Assembly: GCF_900609055.1 (NCBI RefSeq)
Contig: NZ_UXAW01000051.1
Coordinates: forward strand, 272,674-336,673
Origin: Pseudogemmobacter humi
GTDB taxonomy: Bacteria > Pseudomonadota > Alphaproteobacteria > Rhodobacterales > Rhodobacteraceae
Direction: 5' to 3'
Length of the DNA stretch: 64,000 bases
Made by a program: the position numbers and the translations under genes. The notes under the pieces were generated by a model. That model was not told the origin of the DNA. It searched no databases and saw nothing but the letters and a program-made list of their open reading frames with translations. Shown one piece after another: positions 52,757-61,598 of the stretch. Numbering within the stretch: position 1 is the stretch's first letter; every line of letters starts with the position of its first letter.

Positions 52757-53299
52757 TTACTTGCAGCGCGCGGCGGCGTCGTCCATCGCGGCGGTGAAGC
52801 CGCGCAGGCTGAACGTGTCCTTGGTCTGGGTGCCGCGGCCCGAGCGCGCGCTGACCACCGCATCGGCCCCGGCGCGCAGCGCCTTGATCAGCGCGGCATC
52901 GTCCCCGGCCGAACCCGACCAGGCCCATTCGCCGTCGGTGAACAGGTCAAAGCTGGTGCCGCCGACATTGACGTTCACCGTCGAGCCCTGGGCGAAAGGA
53001 TAGCCGCCGGTGAACGAGACCTGCGGCGCGACGCCCGGCCGGTGGGTCACGAACAGCAGGATATCGCCGCGCCGGACCGAGACCGGCTGGCCGTCCTTGC
53101 TGTTCACCGTCTCGCGCGGCTTGGAAACGCCCCAGCATTCCTTGGGGTTTTCGTCGACGAAGACGTTCCAGTCGGTCATCGTGCCGACCCGGTTCGTCGA
53201 TTCCTGCGCCATGGCGGCCCCCGGAACCCCAGGGGGGGCCAGCGGCGCGACCAGTGCGATTGCGCAAGCGCCAAGGGCGCGGCGAAGGACGGTAGTCAT
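52757..53299 (-). CDS. Invasion-associated locus B (IalB) family exported protein
   Basis: A 180-residue periplasmic protein with signal peptide ending GAAMAQE. The IalB domain is recognisable from TDWNVFVDENPKECWGVSKP, QVSFTGGYPFAQGS and a C-terminal Cys (AARCK) that probably pairs with the one in KECWG. Named for a Bartonella factor for red-cell invasion, the family is widespread in free-living alphaproteobacteria with unknown, probably envelope-related function. Confidence 0.88.
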   Translation of the reverse strand: MTTVLRRALGACAIALVAPLAPPGVPGAAMAQESTNRVGTMTDWNVFVDENPKECWGVSKPRETVNSKDGQPVSVRRGDILLFVTHRPGVAPQVSFTGGYPFAQGSTVNVNVGGTSFDLFTDGEWAWSGSAGDDAALIKALRAGADAVVSARSGRGTQTKDTFSLRGFTAAMDDAAARCK

Positions 53300-53470
53300 G
53301 TCTGACGCAGCCTCCAAGCTGTCTTTGTGCCTCTGGTGCGGCCCCGCGAGCGGCTTGCGCCATTCTGGATCTGGCGGGGGCATCCTGAACCCGATACGTC
53401 AGAAATACTGAAAAAGGCCATTGGGCGAAAGCCCTCTGGGCAGAAAATCGCAGATCTGTGAGGGGATGGG

Positions 53471-54511
53471 ATGGCGGCAGGCAAAGCGGGGCCGGACCGG
53501 GGGGGCGATCGGCGGGTGGATCGTGGCGCGGCGCCGATGGCGGAACTGTGGCGCGGCGGCGTCCTGGAGAGCACCCATCTGGGCCATGCGGTGATCTGCG
53601 ATGCGAAGGGCATCGTCGAGGCCTGGGGCAATCCGGGGGCAGTGATCTTCCCGCGCTCGTCTTGCAAGATGATCCAGGCGCTGCCGCTGATCGAGACCGG
53701 CGCGGCCGATGCGCGGGGGCTGGGGGCTGAGCATCTGGCGCTGGCCTGCGCCAGCCATCAGGGCGCGGCGTTGCATGTGGAAAAGACCGGGCGCTGGCTG
53801 GCGGATCTGGGGCTGAGCGAGGCCGATCTGCGCTGCGGCGCGCATGAGCCCGACGACCGCGACGAGCGCGAGCGGCTGATCCGCGCGGGCGAGCGGCCCT
53901 GCCAGTTGCACAACAACTGCTCGGGCAAGCATTGCGGTTTTCTGACGGTGACGCAGCATCAGGGCTGGGGGCCGGACTATGTCGATCCCGGCCATCCGTT
54001 GCAGCTTGCGATCCGCGAGGCCACCGGGGAGGTGGCGGGCGAGGAAATCTCGGGCATGGGCATCGACGGCTGTTCGGCGCCGAATTTCGCGATCAGCCTG
54101 GAAGGGCTCGCCCGCGCCATGGCGGCATTCGCTGCCGCGCGCGAGGGGCAGGGGGTGCGGCAATCCGCGATGGCGCGGCTGGTCGGTGCGATGATCCTGC
54201 ATCCCGAACTGGTCGCGGGCGAGAAGCGCGCCTGCACCGGGCTGATGCGCGCGGCGCAGGGCCGGGCGGCGGTCAAGACCGGGGCCGAGGGCGTTTTCGT
54301 CGCGATCCTGCCGGGGCAGGGCATCGGCGTGGCGGTGAAGGCGCTGGACGGTGGGACGCGCGCGGCCGAGGCGGCGATCGCGGCGCTGCTGGTCAGGCTT
54401 GGCGCGGTGGAGGCGGCGGATCCGCTGGTGGTCAAGCGGCTCAACCCGGTGCAGAGGAACTGGCGCCGGCTGGAGACCGGCGAGATCCGCGTGGCCCCGG
54501 GGTTCCGCTGA
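53471..54511 (+). CDS. Asparaginase, AnsA/ReAV-like class
   Basis: A protein of up to 346 residues of the Rhizobium etli-type asparaginase family, hydrolysing L-asparagine to aspartate. The catalytic SxxK motif is RSSCKMIQALP. Conserved features follow in ACASHQGAALHVEKT, HNNCSGKHCGFL, GIDGCSAPNFAISL and LPGQGIGVAVKALDGG. The N-terminal ~20 residues are poorly conserved in pattern, so ATG 53537 (MAELWRGG) or GTG 53516 are possible starts. Single gene, followed after 46 bases by DUF2794. Confidence 0.87.
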   Translation: MAAGKAGPDRGGDRRVDRGAAPMAELWRGGVLESTHLGHAVICDAKGIVEAWGNPGAVIFPRSSCKMIQALPLIETGAADARGLGAEHLALACASHQGAALHVEKTGRWLADLGLSEADLRCGAHEPDDRDERERLIRAGERPCQLHNNCSGKHCGFLTVTQHQGWGPDYVDPGHPLQLAIREATGEVAGEEISGMGIDGCSAPNFAISLEGLARAMAAFAAAREGQGVRQSAMARLVGAMILHPELVAGEKRACTGLMRAAQGRAAVKTGAEGVFVAILPGQGIGVAVKALDGGTRAAEAAIAALLVRLGAVEAADPLVVKRLNPVQRNWRRLETGEIRVAPGFR

Positions 54512-54557
54512 GCGCGCGGCGCTTGATTTGCCGGGCGGGGGCGGGCAGACTGGCCTT

Positions 54558-54905
54558 ATGAACATGGAAGCGCCCCTTCCCTTTCCGGCGGGCCGGTCCG
54601 AGCCCGATGTGATCGCCTTTCACCGGCAGGAGCTTTCCGTGATCCTGAGCCTTTACGGCCGGATGGTCGCGGCGGGGGAGTGGCGCGACTACGCCATCTC
54701 GCACGGGCGCGAGGCAGCGGTGTTCTCGATCTTCCGCCGCACCGCCGAGACCCCGCTCTACCGGATCGAGAAACGCCCGAAGCTGCGGCTGAAACAGGGG
54801 ATGTTCGCTGTGCTGGGCGAAGGGGGCCAGGTGCTGCGGCGCGGGCATGATCTGCAACAGGTGCTGCGGGTGCTGGAGAAGAAGCTGATCCGTCCGGTGG
54901 ACTGA
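54558..54905 (+). CDS. DUF2794 family protein
   Basis: A 115-residue soluble protein common in alphaproteobacteria. Its core is FHRQELSVILSLYGRMVAAG, EWRDYAISHGREAAVFSIFRR and LYRIEKRPKLRLKQGMFAVL, the DUF2794 pattern. Function unknown. The start ATG 54558 follows the asparaginase stop closely. A repeat copy lies behind it. Confidence 0.88.
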   Translation: MNMEAPLPFPAGRSEPDVIAFHRQELSVILSLYGRMVAAGEWRDYAISHGREAAVFSIFRRTAETPLYRIEKRPKLRLKQGMFAVLGEGGQVLRRGHDLQQVLRVLEKKLIRPVD

Positions 54906-54914
54906 AGCCGCGGA

Positions 54915-54983
54915 GGGGGGCTGTCTGCCCCCCGCGCGCGCCGGAGGCGCGCTCCCCCCGAGGGTATTTGGATCAGGATGAAA
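54915..54983 (+). repeat. Dispersed intergenic repeat, long form, copy h
   Basis: Hairpin 1 has arms GGGGGGC/GCCCCCC around TGTCT (54915-54933), hairpin 2 is GCGCGCC-GGA-GGCGCGC (54936-54952), and the tail is TCCCCCCGAGGG then TATTTGGATCAGGATGAAA. It lies between convergent DUF2794 and NlpC/P60 genes. Confidence 0.85.
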
Positions 54984-54994
54984 ACCAGGTTGCC

Positions 54995-55813
54995 TTACAG
55001 GGCGCGGCGGCGGGCGAGGATCTGGCCGCCGTAATGGGTTTCGATCCGGGCGGTGGCGGCGTCGAGGTCCTCATAGGCGACCGACATCGTATAGCCGTTG
55101 GCGTGGAGGAGGCGGCCGGGGCCTGCGACCAGCGCGACATGGCCCTTCCAGAACAGCAGATCGCCGCGTTTCAGGGGCGCGGTCTCGGGGAGTTCCGCGC
55201 CGACCTCCTGTTGCAGGTCGCTGTCGCCGGGGCAGGCGAGGCCGGCGGCGTGGAAGGCGAGTTGCACGAGGCCCGAGCAGTCCACTCCGGCGACCGAATT
55301 GCCGCCCCAGAGATAGGGGGCGCCGATCAGGCTCTCGGCCACCGCGACCGGGTCTTTCGCGGGCTGACCGAGCGGCGCGAGGTGGATGGCGGGGACGTAG
55401 CCCTGGGGCGTTTCGGCCCAGGGCCCGCTCTCGCCGGTGACGGTGAGACGCGCGTTCAGATAGAGCGGATGCAGCGGCGGCGCCTGGACCCGCGGCTCGG
55501 GGTAGAGATGGCTGGCCGGGCTGCACAGGCGATGGGTGGCGGGGCGGGGGGCGGCGAGGTCCTGCTCCGCCAGCCAGCCGCAATAGCCGTCTTTCCCGGC
55601 CATGACGAAGGCGTGCCCGTCGCGCCGGTCGATCACTGTCACCGCGTCGCCGAAGAGCAGTTGCCGGTCCATCGCGCCGCCGGGTGCCGCCCGCAGCGCG
55701 GCGAGGGGCGCGGCGACGCAGGCGGGCTCGCCCGCGGTCAGCGGCACTCCCCGGTCTTTCAGCGAGATATGGCCGATCCGGCCCGAGAACGGGGTGAGGC
55801 GGCGGTCGCTCAC
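54995..55813 (-). CDS. NlpC/P60 family cysteine peptidase
   Basis: A 272-residue probable cell-wall endopeptidase. An N-terminal SH3-like region (to about residue 120) is followed by the NlpC/P60 domain: SLIGAPYLWGGNSVAGVDCSGLVQ with the catalytic Cys, WKGHVALVAGPG with His and LLHANGY with the third residue. No signal peptide is obvious, so it may act on recycled muropeptides in the cytoplasm. The GTG start overlaps the stop of the upstream aminopeptidase gene as GTGA. Confidence 0.9.
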   Translation of the reverse strand: MSDRRLTPFSGRIGHISLKDRGVPLTAGEPACVAAPLAALRAAPGGAMDRQLLFGDAVTVIDRRDGHAFVMAGKDGYCGWLAEQDLAAPRPATHRLCSPASHLYPEPRVQAPPLHPLYLNARLTVTGESGPWAETPQGYVPAIHLAPLGQPAKDPVAVAESLIGAPYLWGGNSVAGVDCSGLVQLAFHAAGLACPGDSDLQQEVGAELPETAPLKRGDLLFWKGHVALVAGPGRLLHANGYTMSVAYEDLDAATARIETHYGGQILARRRAL

Positions 55814-57216
55814 AGCCCGAGCATCTCTGGCAGCGCGTTCAGGATCGCCCGCGCGCCCTGGCCCGCGCCGCCTTTGGGCCGCGCCGGGGCATCAGACGGC
55901 GTATGGCCGTAGATGTCGAAATGCATATAGCGCGGATGGGCGGCGAAGCGGCGCAGGAACAAGGCGGCGGTGATCGCCCCCGCAAAACCGAAGCCGGGCG
56001 CATTGTCGAGATCGGCGATGCCGGGCTCGATCACGCTCTCATAGGCGTCGTGGAACGGCAGCCGCCAGACCGGATCGAACCCGGCCCTCGCGCCGCGTTC
56101 CAGCGCCGAGGCAAGGCCCTCGTCGTCGGTCCAGTAGGGCGCCAGATCGGGGCCGACCGCGACCCGCGCCGCGCCGGTCAGCGTCGCCATCGAGATCAGC
56201 GCGTCGCATTCCTCCTCACCCGCGTAAGCCAGCGCGTCGGCGAGGATCAGCCGCCCCTCGGCATCGGTGTCATTGACCTCGACCGTCAGCCCCTTGCGGC
56301 TGGTGAGAATGTCTTTCGGCTTCTGCGCATTGCCGGCGATCACGTTTTCGACCGCCGGAACCAGCAGCCGCAGCCGGACCGGCAGGTCCAGCGCCATGAT
56401 CATCCGCGCAAGGCCCATCGTGGTGGCAGCACCCCCCATGTCCTTCTTCATCAGTAGCATGCCGGACGAGGGCTTGATGTTCAGCCCGCCGGTGTCGAAA
56501 CAGACGCCCTTGCCGACCAGCGTCAGCCGCGGGCCGCGGCTGCCCCAGCGAAGGTCGAGCAGACGCGGCGCATGCGGGCTGGCGCGGCCCACCGCATGGA
56601 TCATCGGGAAGTTCCGCGCCAGCAGATCCTCGCCCCGGATCACTTCGGTGGTCGCCCCGAATGCCTCGGCGAGGGCGAGGAAGGCGGCCTCCAGCTGATC
56701 TGGTCCCATGTCCCGGGCCGGGGCGTTGATCAGATCGCGGGTGAGGAATTCACCCGCGGCCATGGCGAGGATCCGCGCGCCGTCCATCCCTGCCGGGGCC
56801 TTCAGCCGCGCCGGTTCGGCGGGCGGCTTTCCGGGCCGGTAACGGTCGAAGCGATAGGAGGACAAGAGCCAGCCGAGCGCCGCTTCGGTCGCGGCATCAC
56901 CCGCCAGATCGCCCTCGATATGCCAGGCGCCGCCGGGCAGGGCGGCTGCGGCTTTGGCAAGTCCGAAGCGGGTGCGCCGCCGCGCCTGATCGCTGCCGAG
57001 GCCGGCCACGGCTCCGGCAAGGCCGCCGTCCGCCCCCGGCAGAAGCCGCAAGTCGCCGAGGCCCGCCTCGAAGCCGGTGGCGGTCAGCCAGGGCGCGAAG
57101 GCTGCCCCCCTGCCTGCGAGAAATCCGGCCAGATCCCCGGGTGTCACCACATGAAGCGGCAGCGATTGCGCGCCGGGATCGGCGAAGGCGGGCGAGCGGG
57201 CGGCGGGGTCTTGCAT
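55810..57216 (-). CDS. Leucyl aminopeptidase family protein (M17)
   Basis: A 468-residue dinuclear-metal aminopeptidase of the PepA/M17 family. The metal-binding catalytic domain shows GKGVCFDTGGLNIKPSSGM, LLMKKDMGGAAT and the signature NDTDAEGRLILADAL; an N-terminal variable domain occupies ~150 residues. Start MQDPAARS (ATG 57216); a longer frame to 57612 runs through repeats and is rejected. Coupled translation with the NlpC/P60 gene suggests joint peptide or muropeptide turnover. Confidence 0.9.
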   Translation of the reverse strand: MQDPAARSPAFADPGAQSLPLHVVTPGDLAGFLAGRGAAFAPWLTATGFEAGLGDLRLLPGADGGLAGAVAGLGSDQARRRTRFGLAKAAAALPGGAWHIEGDLAGDAATEAALGWLLSSYRFDRYRPGKPPAEPARLKAPAGMDGARILAMAAGEFLTRDLINAPARDMGPDQLEAAFLALAEAFGATTEVIRGEDLLARNFPMIHAVGRASPHAPRLLDLRWGSRGPRLTLVGKGVCFDTGGLNIKPSSGMLLMKKDMGGAATTMGLARMIMALDLPVRLRLLVPAVENVIAGNAQKPKDILTSRKGLTVEVNDTDAEGRLILADALAYAGEEECDALISMATLTGAARVAVGPDLAPYWTDDEGLASALERGARAGFDPVWRLPFHDAYESVIEPGIADLDNAPGFGFAGAITAALFLRRFAAHPRYMHFDIYGHTPSDAPARPKGGAGQGARAILNALPEMLGL

Positions 57217-57303
57217 GGGGCATCCGGATAATGGTTTCGTGCCCGAGCCTAACGCCTGCCGCCGCCGCCGCAAGCGGGCTTGCGCGCGGGCCGCGCCGCC
57301 GGC

Positions 57304-57332
57304 TTCCTCCTGAGCCTGATACCCCCGCGCGG
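57304..57332 (-). repeat. Decayed copy of the dispersed repeat
   Basis: On the plus strand CTCCTGAGCCTGATACCCCC followed by GCGCGGCGCG is a degraded match to the minus-strand repeat tail (CATCCTGACCCAAATACCCC). It lies ~90 bases from copy j. Confidence 0.4.
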
Positions 57333-57393
57333 CGCGCAACCGGGCCGCAAAGCCCGGTCCTCTTGCCGGGGTCCGAAACCCGGAACCCCTGCT

Positions 57394-57448
57394 TTTCATC
57401 CTGACCCAAATACCCCCGCCCGGCGGGCAAAGGGCCGGGCACCGGCCC
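57394..57448 (-). repeat. Dispersed intergenic repeat, copy j, with hairpin
   Basis: On the minus strand the tail TATTTGGGTCAGGATGAAA (with GCCCGCCGGGCGGGGG before it, 57394-57428) is preceded by a perfect hairpin AAGGGCCGG-TGC-CCGGCCCTT (57429-57449). The 300-base gap at 57.2-57.5 kb is filled by this and the decayed copy; no gene is visible. Confidence 0.8.
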
Positions 57449-57517
57449 TTCCTCTGAGCGCGGCGCCTCATTCGCGCGCGGCTGTTTCGCGGGCCGCCGC
57501 GCGGGCCCTTGCGGGGC

Positions 57518-57898
57518 TCAGCCCGACAGATCGGCGAAATCCTGATCCGGCCGCAGCGAGCGTTCGGCCACCCGCAAGAGCCGCGCCCAGACCGCGGCAA
57601 AGGCGGTGCCATCGCAGCGTTCCAGGCACCCGCGCGCGTCCATCGCCACCAGCGCGAGGCTGGTCATGCCCAGATTGTCGGCCATGGCGCGCAGCTTCTG
57701 CATCTGCCGCCCCAGATCGTTCAGATCGTGCTGGCGCACCTGTGCCGCCAGCCCGGCCATCGACAGCGCCAGTTCGCCGAGCGCGCGGCTGACCATCTGC
57801 CCGGCCGCTGCGGGGCCGAGATTGCGGTAGATTGCGGCGATCACCTCGCCATCCTGCCGGATCCGCTCCTGCGGATGCAGCTTTACGATCTGCTCCAT
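57518..57898 (-). CDS. Unrecognised 126-residue helical protein
   Basis: A soluble, mostly helical protein (MEQIVKLHPQERIRQDGEVI...), with SRALGELALSMAGLAAQVRQ, DLGRQMQKLRAMADNLGMTS and a C-terminal FAAVWARLLRVAERSLRP. The four-helix pattern is reminiscent of histidine-phosphotransfer or chemotaxis-linked proteins, but no phospho-acceptor His motif stands out. Two Cys lie in ARGCLERC. Start ATG 57898; the open frame continues to 58126 without support. Divergent from carbonic anhydrase. Confidence 0.65.
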   Translation of the reverse strand: MEQIVKLHPQERIRQDGEVIAAIYRNLGPAAAGQMVSRALGELALSMAGLAAQVRQHDLNDLGRQMQKLRAMADNLGMTSLALVAMDARGCLERCDGTAFAAVWARLLRVAERSLRPDQDFADLSG

Positions 57899-58124
57899 AT
57901 GACACCCCTGTCCCCTGAACCCCTGCCGGCCGCAGACCCATGCCGCCACGGCCCCCGCGCACCCCGCGCCGGTTCCGCGACACCGCATGGCGATGGCCCG
58001 TTTCCCATGTCCAGGATGGGGTCGGGATGCTTTAGACTTTGCTAAGCCACGCGCCGAAAACCGCATTTTTCCTCTCGAATTTTGTGCGAATGCAGCGTAA
58101 TTCCGGGGGCAAAGGAGCAAGCCC

Positions 58125-58772
58125 ATGGTTCATGCCCGCATTCTTCCGCAATACCTTGTCCAGCGCTTTCACGGCTGGCATGCGACGACCTATCAGAACA
58201 ATCGCGCCTGGTATCGCCGTCTGGCGGAGACCGGCCAGCACCCCCGCGCCATGGTGATCTCCTGCTGCGATTCTCGGGTGCATGTGACCTCGATCTTCGG
58301 TGCCGACGAGGGCGAGTTCTTCATCCACCGCAATATCGCGAACCTGGTGCCGCCCTATACGCCCGACGGCAAGAATCACGGCACTTCGGCGGCGGTAGAA
58401 TATGCGGTGACCGCGCTGAAGGTCGCCCATATCGTGGTGCTGGGTCACTCCAACTGCGGCGGCGTCAAGGGCTGCCATGACATGTGCACCGGCCATGCGC
58501 CCGAGCTTGAGGAAAAGACCAGCTTCGTCGGCCGCTGGATGGACATCCTGCGCCCGGGCTTCGAGAAGGTCGCGCATCTGCCGCAGGAGGCGATTCTTCA
58601 GGCGCTGGAAAAGCAGGCGGTGCTGACCAGCCTCGACAATCTGATGACCTTCCCCTTCGTGCAGCAGGCGGTCGAGAACGACATGCTGACGCTGCACGGG
58701 CTGTGGAACGACACCGGCGAGGGCGCACTGGAACAATACGACCCCGAGCGCGAGGGGTTCGTTCCGGTCTGA
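58125..58772 (+). CDS. Beta-class carbonic anhydrase
   Basis: A 215-residue zinc enzyme hydrating CO2. Zinc ligands and the active-site dyad are in MVISCCDSRVHV (Cys, Asp-Arg) and VVLGHSNCGGVKG (His, Cys). The N-terminal helices and RNIANLVPPY are typical for the beta class. A strong AAAGGAG site precedes ATG 58125. Single gene. Confidence 0.95.
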   Translation: MVHARILPQYLVQRFHGWHATTYQNNRAWYRRLAETGQHPRAMVISCCDSRVHVTSIFGADEGEFFIHRNIANLVPPYTPDGKNHGTSAAVEYAVTALKVAHIVVLGHSNCGGVKGCHDMCTGHAPELEEKTSFVGRWMDILRPGFEKVAHLPQEAILQALEKQAVLTSLDNLMTFPFVQQAVENDMLTLHGLWNDTGEGALEQYDPEREGFVPV

Positions 58773-58800
58773 GGGCCGGTCCGGGGGGGGGCGGTTTAAA

Positions 58801-60036
58801 TCAGACGGGCCGCCCGGTCAGCAGGCGGGGCAGTTCCCCGCTCAGTCCGGCGGCCTGGCGGATGAAGCGCCGCCTCAGCCCCGGCAGCGCGTTCACCACT
58901 CCGAGCCCGAGGTCGCGGCCAAGCCGCAGCACCGGGTTGTCGTTCGAGAACAGCCGCGTCACCCCATCCATCCCGAGCGCGAGCAGCGTGGAATCGAACC
59001 GCCGCCAGCGCTGGTATTCCTCAAGCGTCACGCCTGATCCGATATCGTCGCCGCGCCTGCGCGCGAGGATCAGCACCTCGGCCAAAGCCGCCACGTCGCG
59101 CAGCCCGAGGTTCAGCCCCTGGCCCGCGACCGGATGCACCCCATGCGCCGCATCGCCCACCAGGGCCAGGCGGGTGTCGATGAAGCGCTCTGCCAGGGAA
59201 AGCGTCAGCGGATAGGTGAACCGCGCCCCGGCGAGCCGGATTTCGCCCAGGAACGAGCCGAACCGGGGCCGCAAAGCGGTCAGATAATCCTCGTCACTCA
59301 GCGCCTGGATCTCGGCGGCGAGGCGTTCCTCCTCGCTCCAGACGATCGAGGAATGATGCCCGCCCGGCAGCGGCAGGATCGCCAAAGGCCCGCCCGGCAT
59401 GAAGAATTGCTGCGCGCAGCCCTCGTGATCCAACTCGTGCCGGATCGCCGTCACCAGCGCGGTCTGGCCGTAGGCATGGCCGAGCCGCCGGATCCCCGCC
59501 CGCGCCGCCACCTCTGATCCCCGCCCGTCGCAGCCGACCAGCAGCGCGCCCGCCAGAACCCGCCCCGAGGCGAGCGTGACGCTCACGCCCGCCGGGCCGG
59601 TCTCCTGCGCCACCACGGTCTCGCCTGACAGCAATGTGATGCCGGGCGTCGCGCGCATCGCCTCAAGGAAGGCCGCATAGAGGAAACGGTCCTCCAGCAT
59701 GAAGCCCATCGGCCCTTCTTCAATCTCATCGGCGTCGAAGGTCAGGAAGAACGGCGCCGGGCCTTCGCCGGGCCGCCCGTCGCTGGCGCGGATCTTCAGG
59801 ATCGGCTGCACCTTGTCGGCAACCCGCGGCCAGACCCCGATGGCCGACAACAGCCGTTTCGAGGCGATGGCGAGCGCATAGGAGCGGCCGTCGAAACCGG
59901 CTTCGGCGCGGTCGGGGGCGGGGCGGGCGTCGATCACAGTCACGCTCAGCCCGCCCTGGGCCAAAGCCAGCGCCAGCGCGGGCCCGTTCAGCCCGCCGCC
60001 CGCGATCAGCACGTCACTTTTGCCACCCTCTGCCAT
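58801..60036 (-). CDS. UbiH/UbiF/Coq6-type FAD-dependent hydroxylase
   Basis: A 411-residue flavin monooxygenase of ubiquinone ring hydroxylation. It carries the Rossmann motif DVLIAGGGLNGPALALALA, the DG motif LLVGCDGRGSEVAARAG, and the GD motif LALVGDAAHGVHPVAGQGLNLGLRD. Which ring position it hydroxylates cannot be told; alphaproteobacteria use varied sets (UbiH, UbiF, UbiL, UbiM). Start ATG 60036 (MAEGGKSD). Divergent from the amidase gene with an 87-base gap. Confidence 0.9.
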   Translation of the reverse strand: MAEGGKSDVLIAGGGLNGPALALALAQGGLSVTVIDARPAPDRAEAGFDGRSYALAIASKRLLSAIGVWPRVADKVQPILKIRASDGRPGEGPAPFFLTFDADEIEEGPMGFMLEDRFLYAAFLEAMRATPGITLLSGETVVAQETGPAGVSVTLASGRVLAGALLVGCDGRGSEVAARAGIRRLGHAYGQTALVTAIRHELDHEGCAQQFFMPGGPLAILPLPGGHHSSIVWSEEERLAAEIQALSDEDYLTALRPRFGSFLGEIRLAGARFTYPLTLSLAERFIDTRLALVGDAAHGVHPVAGQGLNLGLRDVAALAEVLILARRRGDDIGSGVTLEEYQRWRRFDSTLLALGMDGVTRLFSNDNPVLRLGRDLGLGVVNALPGLRRRFIRQAAGLSGELPRLLTGRPV

Positions 60037-60123
60037 GACCAACAGCTAGTGCCGGTCTGCGGGATTGTCCATGCGGCTGCTTGCCGTTAGCGTCAGGCAA
60101 AGGGCAAGCAGGCGGGCGAGCGT

Positions 60124-61455
60124 ATGGGCGACATCTGGTTCAACAGGACGGCGGCGGAACTGGGGCGTGAGATCGGCGCGGGCCGGATCCATCCGGTGGA
60201 ACTGGCCGAGGCCTTCCTCGAACGGCTGACCACCCATCCGCTGGCGCCCCGCATATGGGCCCATGCGACCGGGGCCCGCGCCCGGGCCGAGGCCATCGGC
60301 GCCGCCGACCGCGCGAAGACCGGCTTTCGCAAGGGGCCGCTCGACGGGGTGCCGGTCAGCTGGAAGGACAATTTCGACACCGCCGGCACCGCGACCGAGG
60401 CCGGATCGGCGCTTCTGCGCGGCCGGGTGCCCGGGCGAGACGCCGAAGTGCTTGAGATGGCGACGCTTTCCGGCCTTTGCTGTCTCGGCAAGACCCATAT
60501 GTCGGAGCTGGCCTTCTCGGGGCTGGGGCTGAACCCGGTGACCGCGACGCCGCCCTGCCTGAACGATGAGCGCGCGGTGCCCGGCGGCTCGTCCTCGGGG
60601 GCGGCGGCCTCGGTCGCCTTCGGGCTGGCGCCCGCCGCCGTCGGGTCGGACACCGGCGGATCGGTGCGGATCCCTGCGGCCTGGAACGATCTGACCGGGC
60701 TGAAGACCACCGCGGGGCGGCTGTCGCTGAAAGGCGTGGTGCCTTTGTGCGAGAAGTTCGACACCGTGGGGCCGATCGCCCATTCGGTCGAGGATTGCGC
60801 GCTGCTGCTTGCTGCGATGGAGGGGCGCGCGGCCCCCGATCTGACCGGCGCCTCTGTGGCGGGCGCGCGTTTCGCGGTGCTGGAAACGGTGGCCTTCGAC
60901 GATCTGCGCGATGCGCCCGCGAAGGGTTTCGCGGATGCCTGCACCGCGCTGACCCGGGGGCGGGCGCGGGTCGAGCGGATCGAACTGCCGGAACTCGGGG
61001 AAGCGATGGCGCTCTCGGGCGTGCTCTTCACCGGCGAGGCCTGGGGGATCTGGCGCGACACCATCGAGGCCGCGCCGCAGAAGATGTTCGCGCCGATCCT
61101 TGAGCGGTTCCGCTCGGGCGCGGAGATCACCGCCGCCGATTACGTCACCGCCTGGCGCCGGCTTGAGGAAATCCGCGCGATCTGGCGCGAGCGCACCGCC
61201 GGTTTCGACGCCGTGCTGACCCCCACCGCGCCGATCCTGCCGCCCGACGCTGAACGCCTGCTGACCGACCGCGCCTATTACGTGACCGAGAACCTGCTGG
61301 CTTTGCGCAATACGAGGATCGGCAATCTGATGGGGCTTTGCGCGCTGACGCTGCCGACCTCGCAGCCGTCCTGCGGGATCCAGCTCCTCGCCCCCGCCAT
61401 GGGCGAGGACCGGCTGCTGCGCCTTGGCGCGGGGGCCGAGCGCGCGCTGGGCTGA
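60124..61455 (+). CDS. Amidase signature family protein
   Basis: A 443-residue amidase with the Ser-cisSer-Lys triad: Lys in GVPVSWKDNFD, the cis-Ser in PGGSSSGAAASVA and the nucleophile in GSDTGGSVRIPAAW. The signature Gly/Ser-rich region is complete. Relatives hydrolyse diverse amides or form the GatA subunit; the absence of gatB/C and the shorter length make a free amidase likelier. Confidence 0.9.
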   Translation: MGDIWFNRTAAELGREIGAGRIHPVELAEAFLERLTTHPLAPRIWAHATGARARAEAIGAADRAKTGFRKGPLDGVPVSWKDNFDTAGTATEAGSALLRGRVPGRDAEVLEMATLSGLCCLGKTHMSELAFSGLGLNPVTATPPCLNDERAVPGGSSSGAAASVAFGLAPAAVGSDTGGSVRIPAAWNDLTGLKTTAGRLSLKGVVPLCEKFDTVGPIAHSVEDCALLLAAMEGRAAPDLTGASVAGARFAVLETVAFDDLRDAPAKGFADACTALTRGRARVERIELPELGEAMALSGVLFTGEAWGIWRDTIEAAPQKMFAPILERFRSGAEITAADYVTAWRRLEEIRAIWRERTAGFDAVLTPTAPILPPDAERLLTDRAYYVTENLLALRNTRIGNLMGLCALTLPTSQPSCGIQLLAPAMGEDRLLRLGAGAERALG

Positions 61456-61598
61456 TCCCTGCCGCCGCACGGACATAAAAGCCACAATTTGCCTGGTTAA
61501 CCCCCTGGGGATGGTTGAGAAATTCTGGACCAACGCAGGATGGGGCGTTATGCTGCCCTGCAAACGGGGCGAATAACGATCCCGGACCAGAGGCAGTC

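Noticed and set aside
53401..53470. Extended start or separate small gene upstream of the asparaginase
   Set aside because: No ribosome site or conserved pattern; the sequence only separates it from the divergent IalB-like gene.
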